Below are positions 37,295 to 46,503 of a DNA stretch of 64,000 nucleotides, one piece after another. Location of the stretch: the NCBI RefSeq assembly GCF_014295035.1, contig NZ_CP060404.1, forward strand, positions 786,001 through 850,000, given 5' to 3'. The position numbers were made by a program, and so were the translations under genes. Within the stretch, counting starts at the first letter, position 1. Each line of letters begins with the position of its first letter. The notes under the pieces were generated by a model that saw only the letters and a program-made list of their open reading frames with translations, was not told the DNA's origin and did not search any database. Source of the DNA: Streptomyces buecherae (GTDB lineage Bacteria; Actinomycetota; Actinomycetes; Streptomycetales; Streptomycetaceae).

Positions 37295-38227
37295 ATGATG
37301 GTCCCGCTGGCGCTGCTGGCGCTGGGAGCAGTGGCCGCGGCCCTGGCGCCGCGCATGCTGACCCGCTCCGACTGGCCCGACCGCGAACCGGTGCTCGCCC
37401 TGTGGGTGTGGCAGTGCGTGGTGGTCGGCGTCATCATGTGCTGCGCGCTGGCCATGTCGCTGAGCGCGGCGGCGGCCTGGGAGGCGGTGCGGGGCAACAT
37501 CTTCGCCCCGGCGCCGAACGGCGTCATGGAGGCGTACGCGCTCACCGCCTACGGGCCGTGGGCCGCGCCGGTGGCCGTCGTCCTGGCCTGCGGCGCCGTG
37601 TGGACCGTCGTCATGCTCACCCGAGAGGTGCGCGGCTCGCGGGCGCAGCGCAAGCAGCGCCGCGCGGACCTGCTCGTCCGCTCCCCCCAACTGCCCGGCG
37701 AGGAGTCCAGCGGCAACCGGCTGGTCGTCCTGGAGGGTGACCGCCCCGACGCGTGGTGGCTGCCGGGTACGGCGCCACAGTTGGTCATCACGACGGCCGC
37801 GCTGCGCCGGCTGAACAAGCGGCAGCTCGACGCCGTGCTGGCGCACGAGGAGGGGCACGCCCACGCCCGCCACCACTGGCTGTTGAACGCCTCGTCCGCG
37901 CTGGCCGGCGGCTTCCCGCAGGTGCCCGTGTTCGCCGCGTTCCGGGACCAGGTGCACCGGCTGGTGGAACTGGCCGCCGACGACGTCGCGTCACGTCGCT
38001 TCGGCCGACTGGCCATCGCCCTCGCGCTGGTCGAACTCAACGAGGAGCGCGGCGTCTTCGGCCCCTGCCCCGGGGTCGCCGAGGTGCCGCGCCGGGTCAA
38101 CCGCCTGCTGGCTCCCGGGCAGCGCTTCACGACGGCCCGCCGCTGGCGGATGACGGCTGCGGCGGCCCTAGTGCCGGTGGTCCCGGTGCTGGTCACCCTC
38201 GTACCGGCGCTGCGCGCACTGGGTTAG
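37295..38227 (+). CDS. M56 family membrane metallopeptidase
   Basis: 310 residues with several N-terminal transmembrane helices, HEXXH zinc motif HEEGHAHARHHW in a membrane-flanked domain, the downstream ELAADDVA zinc ligand (Glu) and a C-terminal hydrophobic helix. M56 proteins (BlaR1/MecR1-like) cleave cytoplasmic repressors such as BlaI; no BlaI partner is adjacent, so it may act on a distant target or alone. ATG at 37295 or 37298. Confidence 0.87.
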   Translation: MMVPLALLALGAVAAALAPRMLTRSDWPDREPVLALWVWQCVVVGVIMCCALAMSLSAAAAWEAVRGNIFAPAPNGVMEAYALTAYGPWAAPVAVVLACGAVWTVVMLTREVRGSRAQRKQRRADLLVRSPQLPGEESSGNRLVVLEGDRPDAWWLPGTAPQLVITTAALRRLNKRQLDAVLAHEEGHAHARHHWLLNASSALAGGFPQVPVFAAFRDQVHRLVELAADDVASRRFGRLAIALALVELNEERGVFGPCPGVAEVPRRVNRLLAPGQRFTTARRWRMTAAAALVPVVPVLVTLVPALRALG

Positions 38228-38347
38228 CCGACTCGACGCGGCGATGTACGCGGCGCGCGGGACGGTGAGGGGCCGCGCGGCACGCGAGTGACCCGATACC
38301 CGTACGACCGGCTGCCGCTCGCCCCTCCGATCCGCGATCATTCCTCC

Positions 38348-39133
38348 ATGCGACCGCCGCCCCGCCCCGCCGCCCGCCGTCCCGCCCGTCCCACACCCCG
38401 GCCGCCCGTGCCACGACGTGGCTGGGCCGTGGCCGCGGCGGTGTGGGGTGGACTGTTCGCGGTGCTGCTCGTGCTGGTCGCCGCCGAGTGGGGGCCGCTG
38501 CTGTCCGTGGACCGCGACATCGCCAGCGGACTGCACCGCTCCGCCGTGACGCACGACGACTGGACGCGGACCAACCGCGTCTTCTCCGACTGGGTCTGGG
38601 ACCCGTGGACCATGCGCGCGCTGCTCGCCGTCGTGGCCGGCTGGCTGCTGTGGCGGGGCCGCTGGCCGGTGGCCCTGTGGTTGGCGGCGACCGCCGCGAT
38701 CGGCACGGCTCTCCAACAGGGCTTCAAGGCCGCGGTCGGCCGCGAGCGACCGAGGTGGCCGGACCCGGTGGACTCCGCGCACTACGCCGCCTTCCCCTCC
38801 GGCCACGCCCTCACCGCGACCCTGGCCTGTGGGCTGCTCCTGTGGCTGCTCGCGGTGCACCCGGTCCGCCGCCTGTGGCGGGGACTGGCCGCGGCGACGG
38901 CGGCGGTCTCCGTGCTCGGGGTCGGCTTCACCCGGGTCTACCTGGGCGTGCACTGGGCGACCGACGTACTGGCCGGCTGGCTGATCGGCCTGGCGCTCAC
39001 GGCGGTGGCCATCCTCCTGTACCCGTACGCGGCGGACCCGGCACCCGACCCCGCGCCGAAGGCGGACGCGCCAGCGCCGGACCGCGCCACGGAGCACCCG
39101 ACTCCGCGCGCGGACCGACCGCACGGCACGTAG
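38348..39133 (+). CDS. PAP2 family phosphatase
   Basis: About 261 residues, integral membrane acid phosphatase. The three-part signature is intact: KAAVGRERPRWP (motif 1), PSGHALT (motif 2), TRVYLGVHWATDV (motif 3 with catalytic His). Five to six helices; substrates are lipid phosphates or undecaprenyl pyrophosphate. The N-terminus before residue 30 is Pro/Arg-rich; start at ATG 38348 or GTG 38288 cannot be settled. C-terminal 40 residues are low-complexity. Confidence 0.87.
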   Translation: MRPPPRPAARRPARPTPRPPVPRRGWAVAAAVWGGLFAVLLVLVAAEWGPLLSVDRDIASGLHRSAVTHDDWTRTNRVFSDWVWDPWTMRALLAVVAGWLLWRGRWPVALWLAATAAIGTALQQGFKAAVGRERPRWPDPVDSAHYAAFPSGHALTATLACGLLLWLLAVHPVRRLWRGLAAATAAVSVLGVGFTRVYLGVHWATDVLAGWLIGLALTAVAILLYPYAADPAPDPAPKADAPAPDRATEHPTPRADRPHGT

Positions 39134-39351
39134 CGCGGCCACGCGCGACACGGGCCGTACCCGGCCACCCCGACCCAGCGACGCCGGCCGACGGCCCGCC
39201 ACCGCGAGCCGTACGCGTCGGTCTCACCCGCCGCGTACACGACCACGCCCGGCGGCCCCTCCGGACGGCGCCGGCCGCCGTCGGCCCCGCGTCGCGACCG
39301 CTGCTCGACGGCGCCTTCGGCGCGGGGCGGTGGCGTGGCAGAGTGCTCCCC

Positions 39352-40320
39352 ATGAGCAACCTGGATCTGCGTCCCGCCCCGACCGTCTGCGGCGGGCGCG
39401 CCGACGTCACCGCGCGACCCGTGCGTGACCTCCTGGCGGCCAAGCCGGTCATGCTCGGCGAGAGCACCGAGGTCCGCCGGCTGCTGCCCAGCATGGGGCG
39501 GCGCATGGTGGGCGCGTGGTGCTTCGTCGACCACTACGGGCCCGACGACATCGAGCGCGAGCCCGGCATGCAGGTGCCGCCGCACCCGCACATCGGCCTG
39601 CAGACGGTGAGTTGGCTGCACGACGGGGAGGTGCTGCACCGGGACAGCCTGGGCAGCGAGCAAGTCCTGCGGCCGAGGGAACTGGGCCTGATGACGTCGG
39701 GCCGGGCCATCGCGCACGCCGAACAGTCCCCGCGCGAGCACGCGAAGCTGCTGCACGGCGCCCAGCTCTGGGTCGCCCTGCCCGACGCCCACCGGCACAC
39801 CGCCCCGTCGTGGGAACACCACGCGGAGCTGCCCCAGGTGAGCGGCGGTGGCGGGCTCAGCGCCACGGTGATCCTCGGCGACCTGGACGGCGCCCGCTCC
39901 CCCGGCACCACCTTCACCCCGCTGATGGGCGCCGACATCACCCTGGCCGCCGGCACCGACACCCGCCTGCCGCTCCAACCCGACTTCGAGTACGCCGCCT
40001 TGACGATGTCCGGCGAGGCCGAGGTGGACGGCGTCCGCCTGGCCCCCGGCTCCCTGCTCTACCTCGGCTGCGGTCGCCGGGAACTGCCCCTGCGGGCCAC
40101 GGTCGACAGCGCGTTCATGCTGCTGGGCGGCGAGCCGTTCGAGGAGCGCATCGTCATGTGGTGGAACTTCGTCGGCCGCACCCACGAGGACATCGCCCAG
40201 GCCCGCGAGGACTGGGTATCCGGCACCCGCTTCGGCGAGGTCAGCCCGTACGAGGGCGCGCCGCTACCTGCCCCCGAGCTGCCGCCGGTGCCGCTGAAGG
40301 CGCGGGGGCGTACGCGCTGA
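39352..40320 (+). CDS. Pirin family cupin
   Basis: 322 residues, bicupin of the pirin family. N-terminal cupin carries the metal-binding histidines in PPHPHIGLQTVSWLHDGEV and the following RPRELGLMTSGRAIAHAEQS; the C-terminal pirin_C domain starts at about residue 180. Pirins act as quercetinase-type dioxygenases or redox regulators. ATG 39352. Confidence 0.9.
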   Translation: MSNLDLRPAPTVCGGRADVTARPVRDLLAAKPVMLGESTEVRRLLPSMGRRMVGAWCFVDHYGPDDIEREPGMQVPPHPHIGLQTVSWLHDGEVLHRDSLGSEQVLRPRELGLMTSGRAIAHAEQSPREHAKLLHGAQLWVALPDAHRHTAPSWEHHAELPQVSGGGGLSATVILGDLDGARSPGTTFTPLMGADITLAAGTDTRLPLQPDFEYAALTMSGEAEVDGVRLAPGSLLYLGCGRRELPLRATVDSAFMLLGGEPFEERIVMWWNFVGRTHEDIAQAREDWVSGTRFGEVSPYEGAPLPAPELPPVPLKARGRTR

Positions 40321-40601
40321 ACTGGTGTTTTCTGGCTTCGAGCCGTAAGGCGGCGGCTGCGCGTCGCAGACGCAGGTGGATCGACCGCCTGTGCTACCGC
40401 ACGGCATGTACGTCGTAACGGGTGAAGTCAGCGGCAACACAGATCAGGCGCGAACACCTCCCGCTCCCTGAACCGCCTGACCGCCCCGTGGGCGCGCGAC
40501 CGCCGGGTGACGGCCGAGCTGAACGTCTGGATGCCGTCGGTGCGCTTGGCCAGCAGCCGGCGCCGCCGCCCCTCCCGGGGACCGGCGAGGTGGCGCGGGA
40601 T

Positions 40602-41165
40602 TTATCGGGGACCGGGCGGGTCGTAGCGCAGGGGTGTGATCTGCTCGATGTCGTACCGGGCGCGGAGGGCGTCGATCGCGGCCTCGCGCTCGGCGGGTTG
40701 CGCGCCGGAGGTGAGGATGTCGAGCAGTTCCTCGAAGTAGCGCTCGTGGGCGGGCGGTGGGGAGGACTGGAACAGCATCTTCGCCGTCGCACCGCTGGTG
40801 TTGGCGAAGGCGTGCGGACAGCCCTGCGGCACGTGGATGAGGGTGCCGGGGGTGGCTCTCGTTCTCCGTTGTCCCGCGTGCGACTCCCAGGAGCGCCAGT
40901 TGTCGGGGGTGCGCACCCGAGGTTCGAACGCGAGCACGTCCAGTTCGCCCTCCAGCACGTAGAAGAGTTCCTCGCTGTGGGCGTGGGCGTGTGCGCCGAC
41001 ATCGAAGCCGGGCGGCACCAGCACCTCGAAGGTCGAGGCGGCGGCGGAGTGTTCGCCGGTCACCTTGTACGTGACGTGCTGGGCCTTCGCGGCCAGGACG
41101 CGACCTGCGCCGGGCGGTACCACGAGCCCCTGGCCGCTTCCCGTCCTCAGGCCGGGGCCGGTCAT
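40602..41165 (-). CDS. momA: MomA-like cupin quinone-forming oxygenase
   Basis: 187-residue cupin with HAHAHSEELFYVLEGELDVL metal site (two His, Glu) and the downstream HVPQGCPHAFANTS second motif. By its place it resembles MomA, the cupin monooxygenase described in Streptomyces that converts 1,3,6,8-tetrahydroxynaphthalene to flaviolin. Its ATG (41165-41163) overlaps the stop codon of the type III polyketide synthase (ATGA), so the two are translationally coupled. Assignment rests on cupin fold plus context; sequence identity to MomA was not measured. Confidence 0.75.
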   Translation of the reverse strand: MTGPGLRTGSGQGLVVPPGAGRVLAAKAQHVTYKVTGEHSAAASTFEVLVPPGFDVGAHAHAHSEELFYVLEGELDVLAFEPRVRTPDNWRSWESHAGQRRTRATPGTLIHVPQGCPHAFANTSGATAKMLFQSSPPPAHERYFEELLDILTSGAQPAEREAAIDALRARYDIEQITPLRYDPPGPR

Positions 41166-42292
41166 ACGAGGGCCCCCTGTCCGTCGAGGTCCTCGCTGTC
41201 CGCCAGCCCGTCTTGGAGCCGGTTCAGGGTGCGGGCGGCGGCTTCGGCCCTGGTCCAGGTGCCGAGTGCGACCTCGGCGGTGATGCCGGGGCCGAAGCCC
41301 GCGATCATGCCGTGGGCGCCGACGCCGGGGCCGCCCTCGGCGAAGAGGCGGCGCAGGGCGTCCAGCACGACGGCGCTGGCGATGTTGCCGTACTCGGTGA
41401 GTGTGGCGCGGCTGAAACGGAACGACGTCGGCGGGACCTTCAGATGGGTGCACAGGTCGTCGAGGATGCGCGGGCCGCCCGCGTGGATGATGTAGAAGTC
41501 CATGGCGGAGGCGGATTGGCCGTGTTGGCGGGCCAACGAGGCCAGAACCGGAGCGAGTTGCTCCATCGTGCCGGGCACCCGTTTGTCGAGCATGAAGTGG
41601 AAGCCGGTCTCGCGGACGTCGTAGGCGATCCAGTCCTCGGTGTCGGGCACCAGGTGGCTGCCGTTATGGCGCAGCTCGACGCCGGTGCCGCCTTCGCCGC
41701 GCACCACGGCCGCGGCGACGGCGTCGCCGAACAGCCCGTTGGAGAGCAGGTTGCCCACGCCGAGGTCGGTGGGTTGGTAGCAGAGCGAGGAGAACTCGCA
41801 GGCCACCACGAGGGCGTTGCGGCCGGGGTAGGCGGTGCAGAAGTCGTGGGCGCGGTTGATGGCGGCGCCGCCTGCCGCGCAGCCCAGCTGGGCGATGGGG
41901 ATCTGCCGGGTCTCGGGCCGGAAGCCCATCGTGTTGATCAGCCAGGCGGTCGGCGAGGGCATGGTGAAACCGGTGCAGGACACGAAGACGATGAGGTCGA
42001 TGTCGCGCGCCGTGAGGCCCGCGTGGCCGAGTGCCTCTTCGACCACCGCGGGGACCCGGGCCCTGGCCTGTGTGACGTACATGTCGTTGCGGGCGCGGAA
42101 GCCGGGGTGCTGGAGGATCTCTTCGATGGGGCGCACCAGATGGCGCTCGCGCACCCCGGTATTGCCGATCAGACGCAACGCGAGTGGTAGCTGCGGATGA
42201 TCGTGGTGCAGTCTGCGCGCCAGGGCGAGGGTCTCCCCCTGGGTGATGACGAACTCCGGAACGGCGACGGCGGGACGGCACAACGTGGGCAT
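41162..42292 (-). CDS. rppA: Type III polyketide synthase, THN synthase (RppA)
   Basis: 376-residue chalcone-synthase-like enzyme making 1,3,6,8-tetrahydroxynaphthalene from five malonyl-CoA. The catalytic triad falls at exactly the RppA positions: Cys138 in QLGCAAGGAA, His270 in IIHAGGPR, Asn303 in EYGNIAS. Cys106 (VSCTGFT) and Tyr224 (IAYDV), known starter/product-determining residues in RppA, are also conserved. Start ATG 42292 (MPTLCRPAVAVPE) with GAGGTG upstream. Operon: rppA then the cupin gene (4-bp overlap); divergent CYP158-like P450 across a 350-bp promoter region. Product is oxidised to flaviolin and pigment. Confidence 0.94.
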   Translation of the reverse strand: MPTLCRPAVAVPEFVITQGETLALARRLHHDHPQLPLALRLIGNTGVRERHLVRPIEEILQHPGFRARNDMYVTQARARVPAVVEEALGHAGLTARDIDLIVFVSCTGFTMPSPTAWLINTMGFRPETRQIPIAQLGCAAGGAAINRAHDFCTAYPGRNALVVACEFSSLCYQPTDLGVGNLLSNGLFGDAVAAAVVRGEGGTGVELRHNGSHLVPDTEDWIAYDVRETGFHFMLDKRVPGTMEQLAPVLASLARQHGQSASAMDFYIIHAGGPRILDDLCTHLKVPPTSFRFSRATLTEYGNIASAVVLDALRRLFAEGGPGVGAHGMIAGFGPGITAEVALGTWTRAEAAARTLNRLQDGLADSEDLDGQGALV

Positions 42293-42642
42293 GGGATCAC
42301 CTCGGGCGATGGGGGCGCACGCACGGCTGTCGCCGCGCCCGGGAACGGGCAGGACACCCCACCCTCGGAACATTTGCTGACATTCACACAACAAGCGCAT
42401 ATGGAGGGGCGTGTCCACCGCTCGCGTCCGCTCGGCACGACGGAGGGTGGGGCGGCGGAGTGCTCCGGCCGCACAAGGGTGGTCTCTGCCATGTGTTTGC
42501 ATTAGAGCACGAGTTGACCGGGTAAGGTAGCATCTGCACCTTTCCGGGTGAGGCAGGCGTGTGGCGGTCCGGTACGCGACGGCCGCCCCGCCGTCACCGA
42601 ACGGCGGCGGTGAACGAACGCATGACGGCGAGGAGTGGTGGC
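42293..42642. other. Divergent promoter region rppA/P450
   Basis: 350 bp between rppA and the P450 gene. It must contain the promoters of both; TTGACC at 42514-42519 is a possible -35 toward the P450 but no well-spaced -10 follows. No clear operator was found. Confidence 0.4.
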
Positions 42643-43899
42643 GTGAGCGAGGGCCTGATGAGCGGAACGCAGCGTCCGGACGAACCGGCGCACGCCTGCC
42701 CCGCGTCCGGGGTACGGACGTACGACGCCCACGACCTCCCGGCGCTCGACTTCGACCCCTTCCTCCGCGCCTCCCTGACCGACGCTCCCGTCTCGCGCAT
42801 CCGGCTGCCGCACGGCGAGGGCGACTGCTGGCTGGTCACCCGCTACGAAGACGTCCGCTTCGTGACGTCGGACGCCCGCTTCAGCCGCGACATCGTCGGC
42901 CTGCCCATCCCCAAGATGACCAAGCACTTCATTCCGCTGGACCGGGCTGTCAGCTTCGTCGATCCGCCCGACCACGCCCGGGTCCGGGCCGTGGTCGCAT
43001 CCGCCTTCACCCAGCGCGCCATGGACCGGCTGCGCCCCCGCCTGCAGGAGCTCGTGGACGGCCTGCTGGACGCCGCCGAGGTCGCGGGACCGCCCCTGGA
43101 CCTGGTCGGCGCGGTCACCTCGCCCTTCCCGCTCACCGCCATCGGCGAGGTGCTCGGCATGCCCACCGCGGATCTGCCCCAGGTACGCGACTGGGCGCAG
43201 ATCCTGCTCACCCGAGCCTCCGACGCGGCGGCGGCCGAACGGGCCCGCGAGGTGAAGGAGCACGCCCGAGAGTACTTCCGGCGACTGGCGGACCAGCGTC
43301 GCCACCAGCCGCGCGAGGACCTGATGAGCACCATGGTCGCCGCCGTCGACGCCGGACGCATCGACGAGGAGGAACTGCTCGCCCTGGCCACCTTGATGGG
43401 CCTCAACGGCTGGCACGCCGTCTGCAACAACACCTCCAACATGGTCTTCGCCCTCCTCACCCACGACGGCCTCGCCGACCGGCTGCGCGCCGAACCCGCC
43501 CTCGTACCGCGCGCCGTGGAGGAACTGCTGCGCTGGATCCCGCACAAGCACGGCGTCGGGCAGCCCCGCGTCGCCACCGAGGACGTGCGTGTCGGAGGCA
43601 CGCTGGTCCGCAAGGGCGAATTCGTCTACGTGTCGTACGTGGCGGCCAACTGGGACGACCAGGTCTACCCCGAACCCGACCGTATCGACTTCGACCGCCA
43701 AGGCCCCCCGCACCTGGCCTTCGGGCACGGCCCGCACTTCTGCATCGGCCCGCTCCTCGCCCGCACGGAGGCCGAGATCCTGCTGGCCGCCCTACTCGCC
43801 CGCTGGCCCGGGCTTCGACTGGCCGTGCCGCCCGAGGAGGTGCCTTGGCAGACAGAGGTGCTCATCCGCGGACCCGAAGCGCTCCCGGTGCGTTGGTGA
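42643..43899 (+). CDS. Cytochrome P450 (CYP158-like)
   Basis: 418-residue class I bacterial P450. Heme-binding loop AFGHGPHFCIGPLLAR; ExxR helix VEELLRWIPH; the C-terminal ending LIRGPEALPVRW is the CYP158 hallmark. The I-helix stretch GLNGWHAVCNNTSN has Ala where most P450s have the oxygen-activating Thr; CYP158A2 of S. coelicolor is known for the same Thr-to-Ala exchange, compensated by water and substrate hydroxyls. CYP158A2 couples flaviolin oxidatively into dimers and trimers. GTG 42643 with GAGGAG 7 nt upstream. Divergent from rppA-momA, giving a complete flaviolin-polymer locus. Confidence 0.88.
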   Translation: MSEGLMSGTQRPDEPAHACPASGVRTYDAHDLPALDFDPFLRASLTDAPVSRIRLPHGEGDCWLVTRYEDVRFVTSDARFSRDIVGLPIPKMTKHFIPLDRAVSFVDPPDHARVRAVVASAFTQRAMDRLRPRLQELVDGLLDAAEVAGPPLDLVGAVTSPFPLTAIGEVLGMPTADLPQVRDWAQILLTRASDAAAAERAREVKEHAREYFRRLADQRRHQPREDLMSTMVAAVDAGRIDEEELLALATLMGLNGWHAVCNNTSNMVFALLTHDGLADRLRAEPALVPRAVEELLRWIPHKHGVGQPRVATEDVRVGGTLVRKGEFVYVSYVAANWDDQVYPEPDRIDFDRQGPPHLAFGHGPHFCIGPLLARTEAEILLAALLARWPGLRLAVPPEEVPWQTEVLIRGPEALPVRW

Positions 43900-44447
43900 G
43901 GACCCGCTGGAGCCCCGGTCCCGGTCCCCGGCGAACCGGCACGGCGACGCCCCGCTCAGGAAAGCCGCTCGCGAGGCCCCGACGAGCTCGCTCCCGGCGA
44001 GGGCTCCGTCCGCTTCCACCGAGACGGTGATCGCCGCGGCTGCCACGGGCCGGCCAGTGCTCCGCCCAGGCCGGTGACCACCGCACGGATCCGGCGTTCG
44101 GTCGCGATCCGGTGGTACTCCTCGGCCGGTCGCCGTGGGCGGGGATGGCGTCGACCGCCACGACCGCGCAACCGGGCTCTATCACAGAGCGGCGTGCACG
44201 GACCAGGATGCCTGGGGCCTTCTGCTGCTGATCGCCGCCCCAACCCGCGCCCGCCGCCGCCAACCGTCGCGCCGGTGCTCCGCGGAGCTGGGGACACGTT
44301 GCCGCAGCGGTCGTCCGGCGTCCGTCGGCCAGGGCCCGCACCGCTGCCTCGGGGACGGGCCGCCGCGGGTCTCCCCGGGAGCGACGCCTCACCGTCGGGC
44401 GCGGCGACGCCCGGCGGTGAGGCGTCGCCGCGCCCGGGGGGCCGGTC
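43900..44447. other. Gene-free stretch left of the accessory element
   Basis: No supported gene. A minus-strand frame (44489-43956) begins with the TrmA-like tail text but lacks a normal stop. Contains the strong hairpin at 44381-44428. Confidence 0.4.
44381..44428 (-). terminator. Nested hairpin downstream of the trmA-like tail
   Basis: GCGACGCCTCACCG / CGGTGAGGCGTCGC gives a perfect 14-bp stem; the 20-nt loop itself folds as CGGGCG-CGGCGA-CGCCCG. It lies 20 bp downstream of the TrmA-like 3' tail on the minus strand, the place for the terminator of the original methyltransferase gene. Confidence 0.6.
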
Positions 44448-44491
44448 GGCCGGTTCAAAGAAGGCGACGCACTCGACGCGGTGGGTCATCG
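44448..44491 (-). repeat. Attachment-like repeat copy 1 (trmA 3' tail)
   Basis: On the minus strand it reads (with the next bases) DIFPMTHRVECVAFFEPA, the usual C-terminus of TrmA/RlmCD-type uracil methyltransferases. The rest of the gene is absent. Proposed left attachment site. Confidence 0.6.
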
Positions 44492-44574
44492 GAAAGATGT
44501 CGGTCTGAATGGATCAGGCAAAAGCCCAGGTCAGAGTGAGGTTCTCAGCTTATCCACCTTCGCGCAGGCGCCCA

Positions 44575-44594
44575 GAGCGTCAAACGAGCGTCAA
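44575..44594. repeat. Left arm-type repeats
   Basis: GAGCGTCAA twice (44575-44583, 44586-44594), 11 bp apart, 84 bp inside copy 1. The same octamer recurs at the right end. Confidence 0.55.
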
Positions 44595-45004
44595 GGCCGA
44601 GAGTCCGCCCCACTCAGGACGCAGCAAACTGCGGCAACCAGCTCACCCTGCAGGCTCCGCCCCCGCTCACTCTGGACGCTGGGACACACATCGTGACCCG
44701 CGCCACGTCTCGGGCCTCCGGACTTCCCTAGCTCGCCTCCCACCGAGTCCGCAGCGCCGGCACGAGGTCACGATCAATGAGGGCGGTACTGGCCGCTGCC
44801 CCGCGTCGTAATGTGGAGAACACACCTGGCCTCGCCATGCAGATTACTGCCGCCGCCCCTGCAATCGCCTACACCTCTGGATGGCCTCATCGCGCCCAGG
44901 TTCGGTTGGGAGAACCCGAATGGGCGAGGGGAAGCGCTCCGACGCTGCTCATCGGCTCTACCTTGGTGGTCTGCCCGCAGCTCGTCGAGGTGGAGCCGAA
45001 GCTC

Positions 45005-46453
45005 GTGAAGTACACGCTGACCGAACAGCAGGCTGACATGCTCCGCCAGATTGCTGCAGCGTCCGGTGCCGTGCCCATCGCTCCCAAGAGTTCGAGCACG
45101 GCTTGGGCGCTTGAGCAGCGTGGGCTGATCAAGCGGAGCTGGCGCGGTAGCGGGCACGTCGCAGTGGTGACTTCGGACGGCCGCTACTTCCTCAAGCACG
45201 GCAAGCATCCCAAGGAGGTCCAAGCCGAGAAGGAGCGCCTGGCCGGTGATGCCGAACAGGCCGAGCACGCTCCTGCCGACGGATCCGAGCTGATCGCTCG
45301 CCTCCAATCCGCCACCACCGGGAAGCTCACCGTTCCTGATCCAGGACCGCGGACCCGAGGACGGTGGCGTGCGGCCTACTACGACGCGCTCCATCACGGT
45401 CACGTACCGGGAGAGCACAAGCTGCGCTGGACCGGACGGCAGCGTGGTGACTGCGTCTTCACGTTGGTCGACGAGGAAGCCGAGAAGGCTGCGCAACCGC
45501 CGCCAGTGCCCACCATCGACGTCCCCGACGTACTGCACCGTCCTCATCAGCTCGTCCGGGCCACACGCAAGGCCCTCGGGAGGTCCAAGACCGTAGTCGA
45601 CACCCGCGGGACGCCCGAGGCTATCCCTCTGCATGTGTCACGGGAGCAGGCCGACCGTGCCCTGCGGATCATGCACGCCCTCCTGACCGAGGCGGAAAGC
45701 CGCGGCTACCAGGTGGAGACCCGGACCGAGCACCATCGCGGCCAAGCCGAACACCAGATGGTCATCGTCATCCGCGGACACGCGCTCCCGCTCGCGATCA
45801 CAGAGCAGACGACCAAGGTGCCACACGAGCCGACCGCTCAGCAGATCCGCCAACAACAGCGCAATCCCTGGACTCGTATCCCCAAGTTCGACCACAAATT
45901 CAACGGACGCCTCGAACTCGGTGCGCCTGCCAAAAGCTGGTACCAGCATTCGTACACCCACAGGGACAGCGCACGGTGGACACTGGAATCCCGCCTGGGA
46001 CACCTTCTGCACGATCTCGAACAGCGTGCCGCGGCGGCCGAACGCCAGCAGCGGGAAGAGGAACTCCGCAAGGCCGAGCAGCGACGCCGCTGGTACGCGG
46101 CTGTTGCGCACGCGCGGGAGCGGCAACTCGAGCGGCATCGAGCGGGTGTTCTGGTCGAGCAGGTGAGGGCACGGCTTCGGGCCGATGAGATCCGCGCCTT
46201 CTGCCGCGCCGCCCGCACGAGGGCCGACGGCGCGTCCGCTGCGGCGGAAGAACTGGAGTGGCTGCAGTGGGCTGAGGCATACGCAGACCGGATTGATCCA
46301 CTGTGCGCGCCGCTGGTGGCTCCGCCCGATCCGCCGGCCAGCCGCGAGGCTCTGCGCGAACTCCTGCAGGGCGATCTCTACACCCATCCCTGGCCGTTCG
46401 ACGGCAAAGGGCGCTGGATGCCGCCCGAAGAGGAGGTCACACAGTACCCCTGA
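45005..46453 (+). CDS. Unknown island protein with C-terminal coiled coil
   Basis: About 482 residues, not recognised. The frame is open from 44777, but the text before 45005 reads non-coding and GTG 45005 (VKYTLTEQQADML) has GGAG 9 nt upstream. N-terminal 60 residues look like a winged helix (SSTAWALEQRGLIKRSWRG). A middle region contains RNPWTRIPKFDHKFNGRLEL, and residues about 340-440 form a long Glu/Arg-rich coiled coil. C-terminal DGKGRWMP. No enzymatic motif. It sits at the left end of the integrative element, convergent with the integrase, separated by a strong terminator. DNA binding is possible. Confidence 0.65.
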   Translation: MKYTLTEQQADMLRQIAAASGAVPIAPKSSSTAWALEQRGLIKRSWRGSGHVAVVTSDGRYFLKHGKHPKEVQAEKERLAGDAEQAEHAPADGSELIARLQSATTGKLTVPDPGPRTRGRWRAAYYDALHHGHVPGEHKLRWTGRQRGDCVFTLVDEEAEKAAQPPPVPTIDVPDVLHRPHQLVRATRKALGRSKTVVDTRGTPEAIPLHVSREQADRALRIMHALLTEAESRGYQVETRTEHHRGQAEHQMVIVIRGHALPLAITEQTTKVPHEPTAQQIRQQQRNPWTRIPKFDHKFNGRLELGAPAKSWYQHSYTHRDSARWTLESRLGHLLHDLEQRAAAAERQQREEELRKAEQRRRWYAAVAHARERQLERHRAGVLVEQVRARLRADEIRAFCRAARTRADGASAAAEELEWLQWAEAYADRIDPLCAPLVAPPDPPASREALRELLQGDLYTHPWPFDGKGRWMPPEEEVTQYP

Positions 46454-46464
46454 TCAGGCAAACG

Positions 46465-46498
46465 CCTCCGCCCTGTCCGTGAAGGGACAGGGCGGAGG
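46465..46498. terminator. Bidirectional terminator
   Basis: CCTCCGCCCTGTCC / GGACAGGGCGGAGG, perfect 14-bp stem and 6-nt loop, between the unknown island gene and the convergent integrase. Confidence 0.85.
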
Positions 46499-46503
46499 GT
46501 CAT

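Noticed and set aside
42502..43737. 411-codon frame antisense to the P450
   Set aside because: Shadow of the P450 coding strand.
44777..45004. N-terminal extension of the unknown island protein
   Set aside because: Non-coding character and a better ribosome site at 45005.
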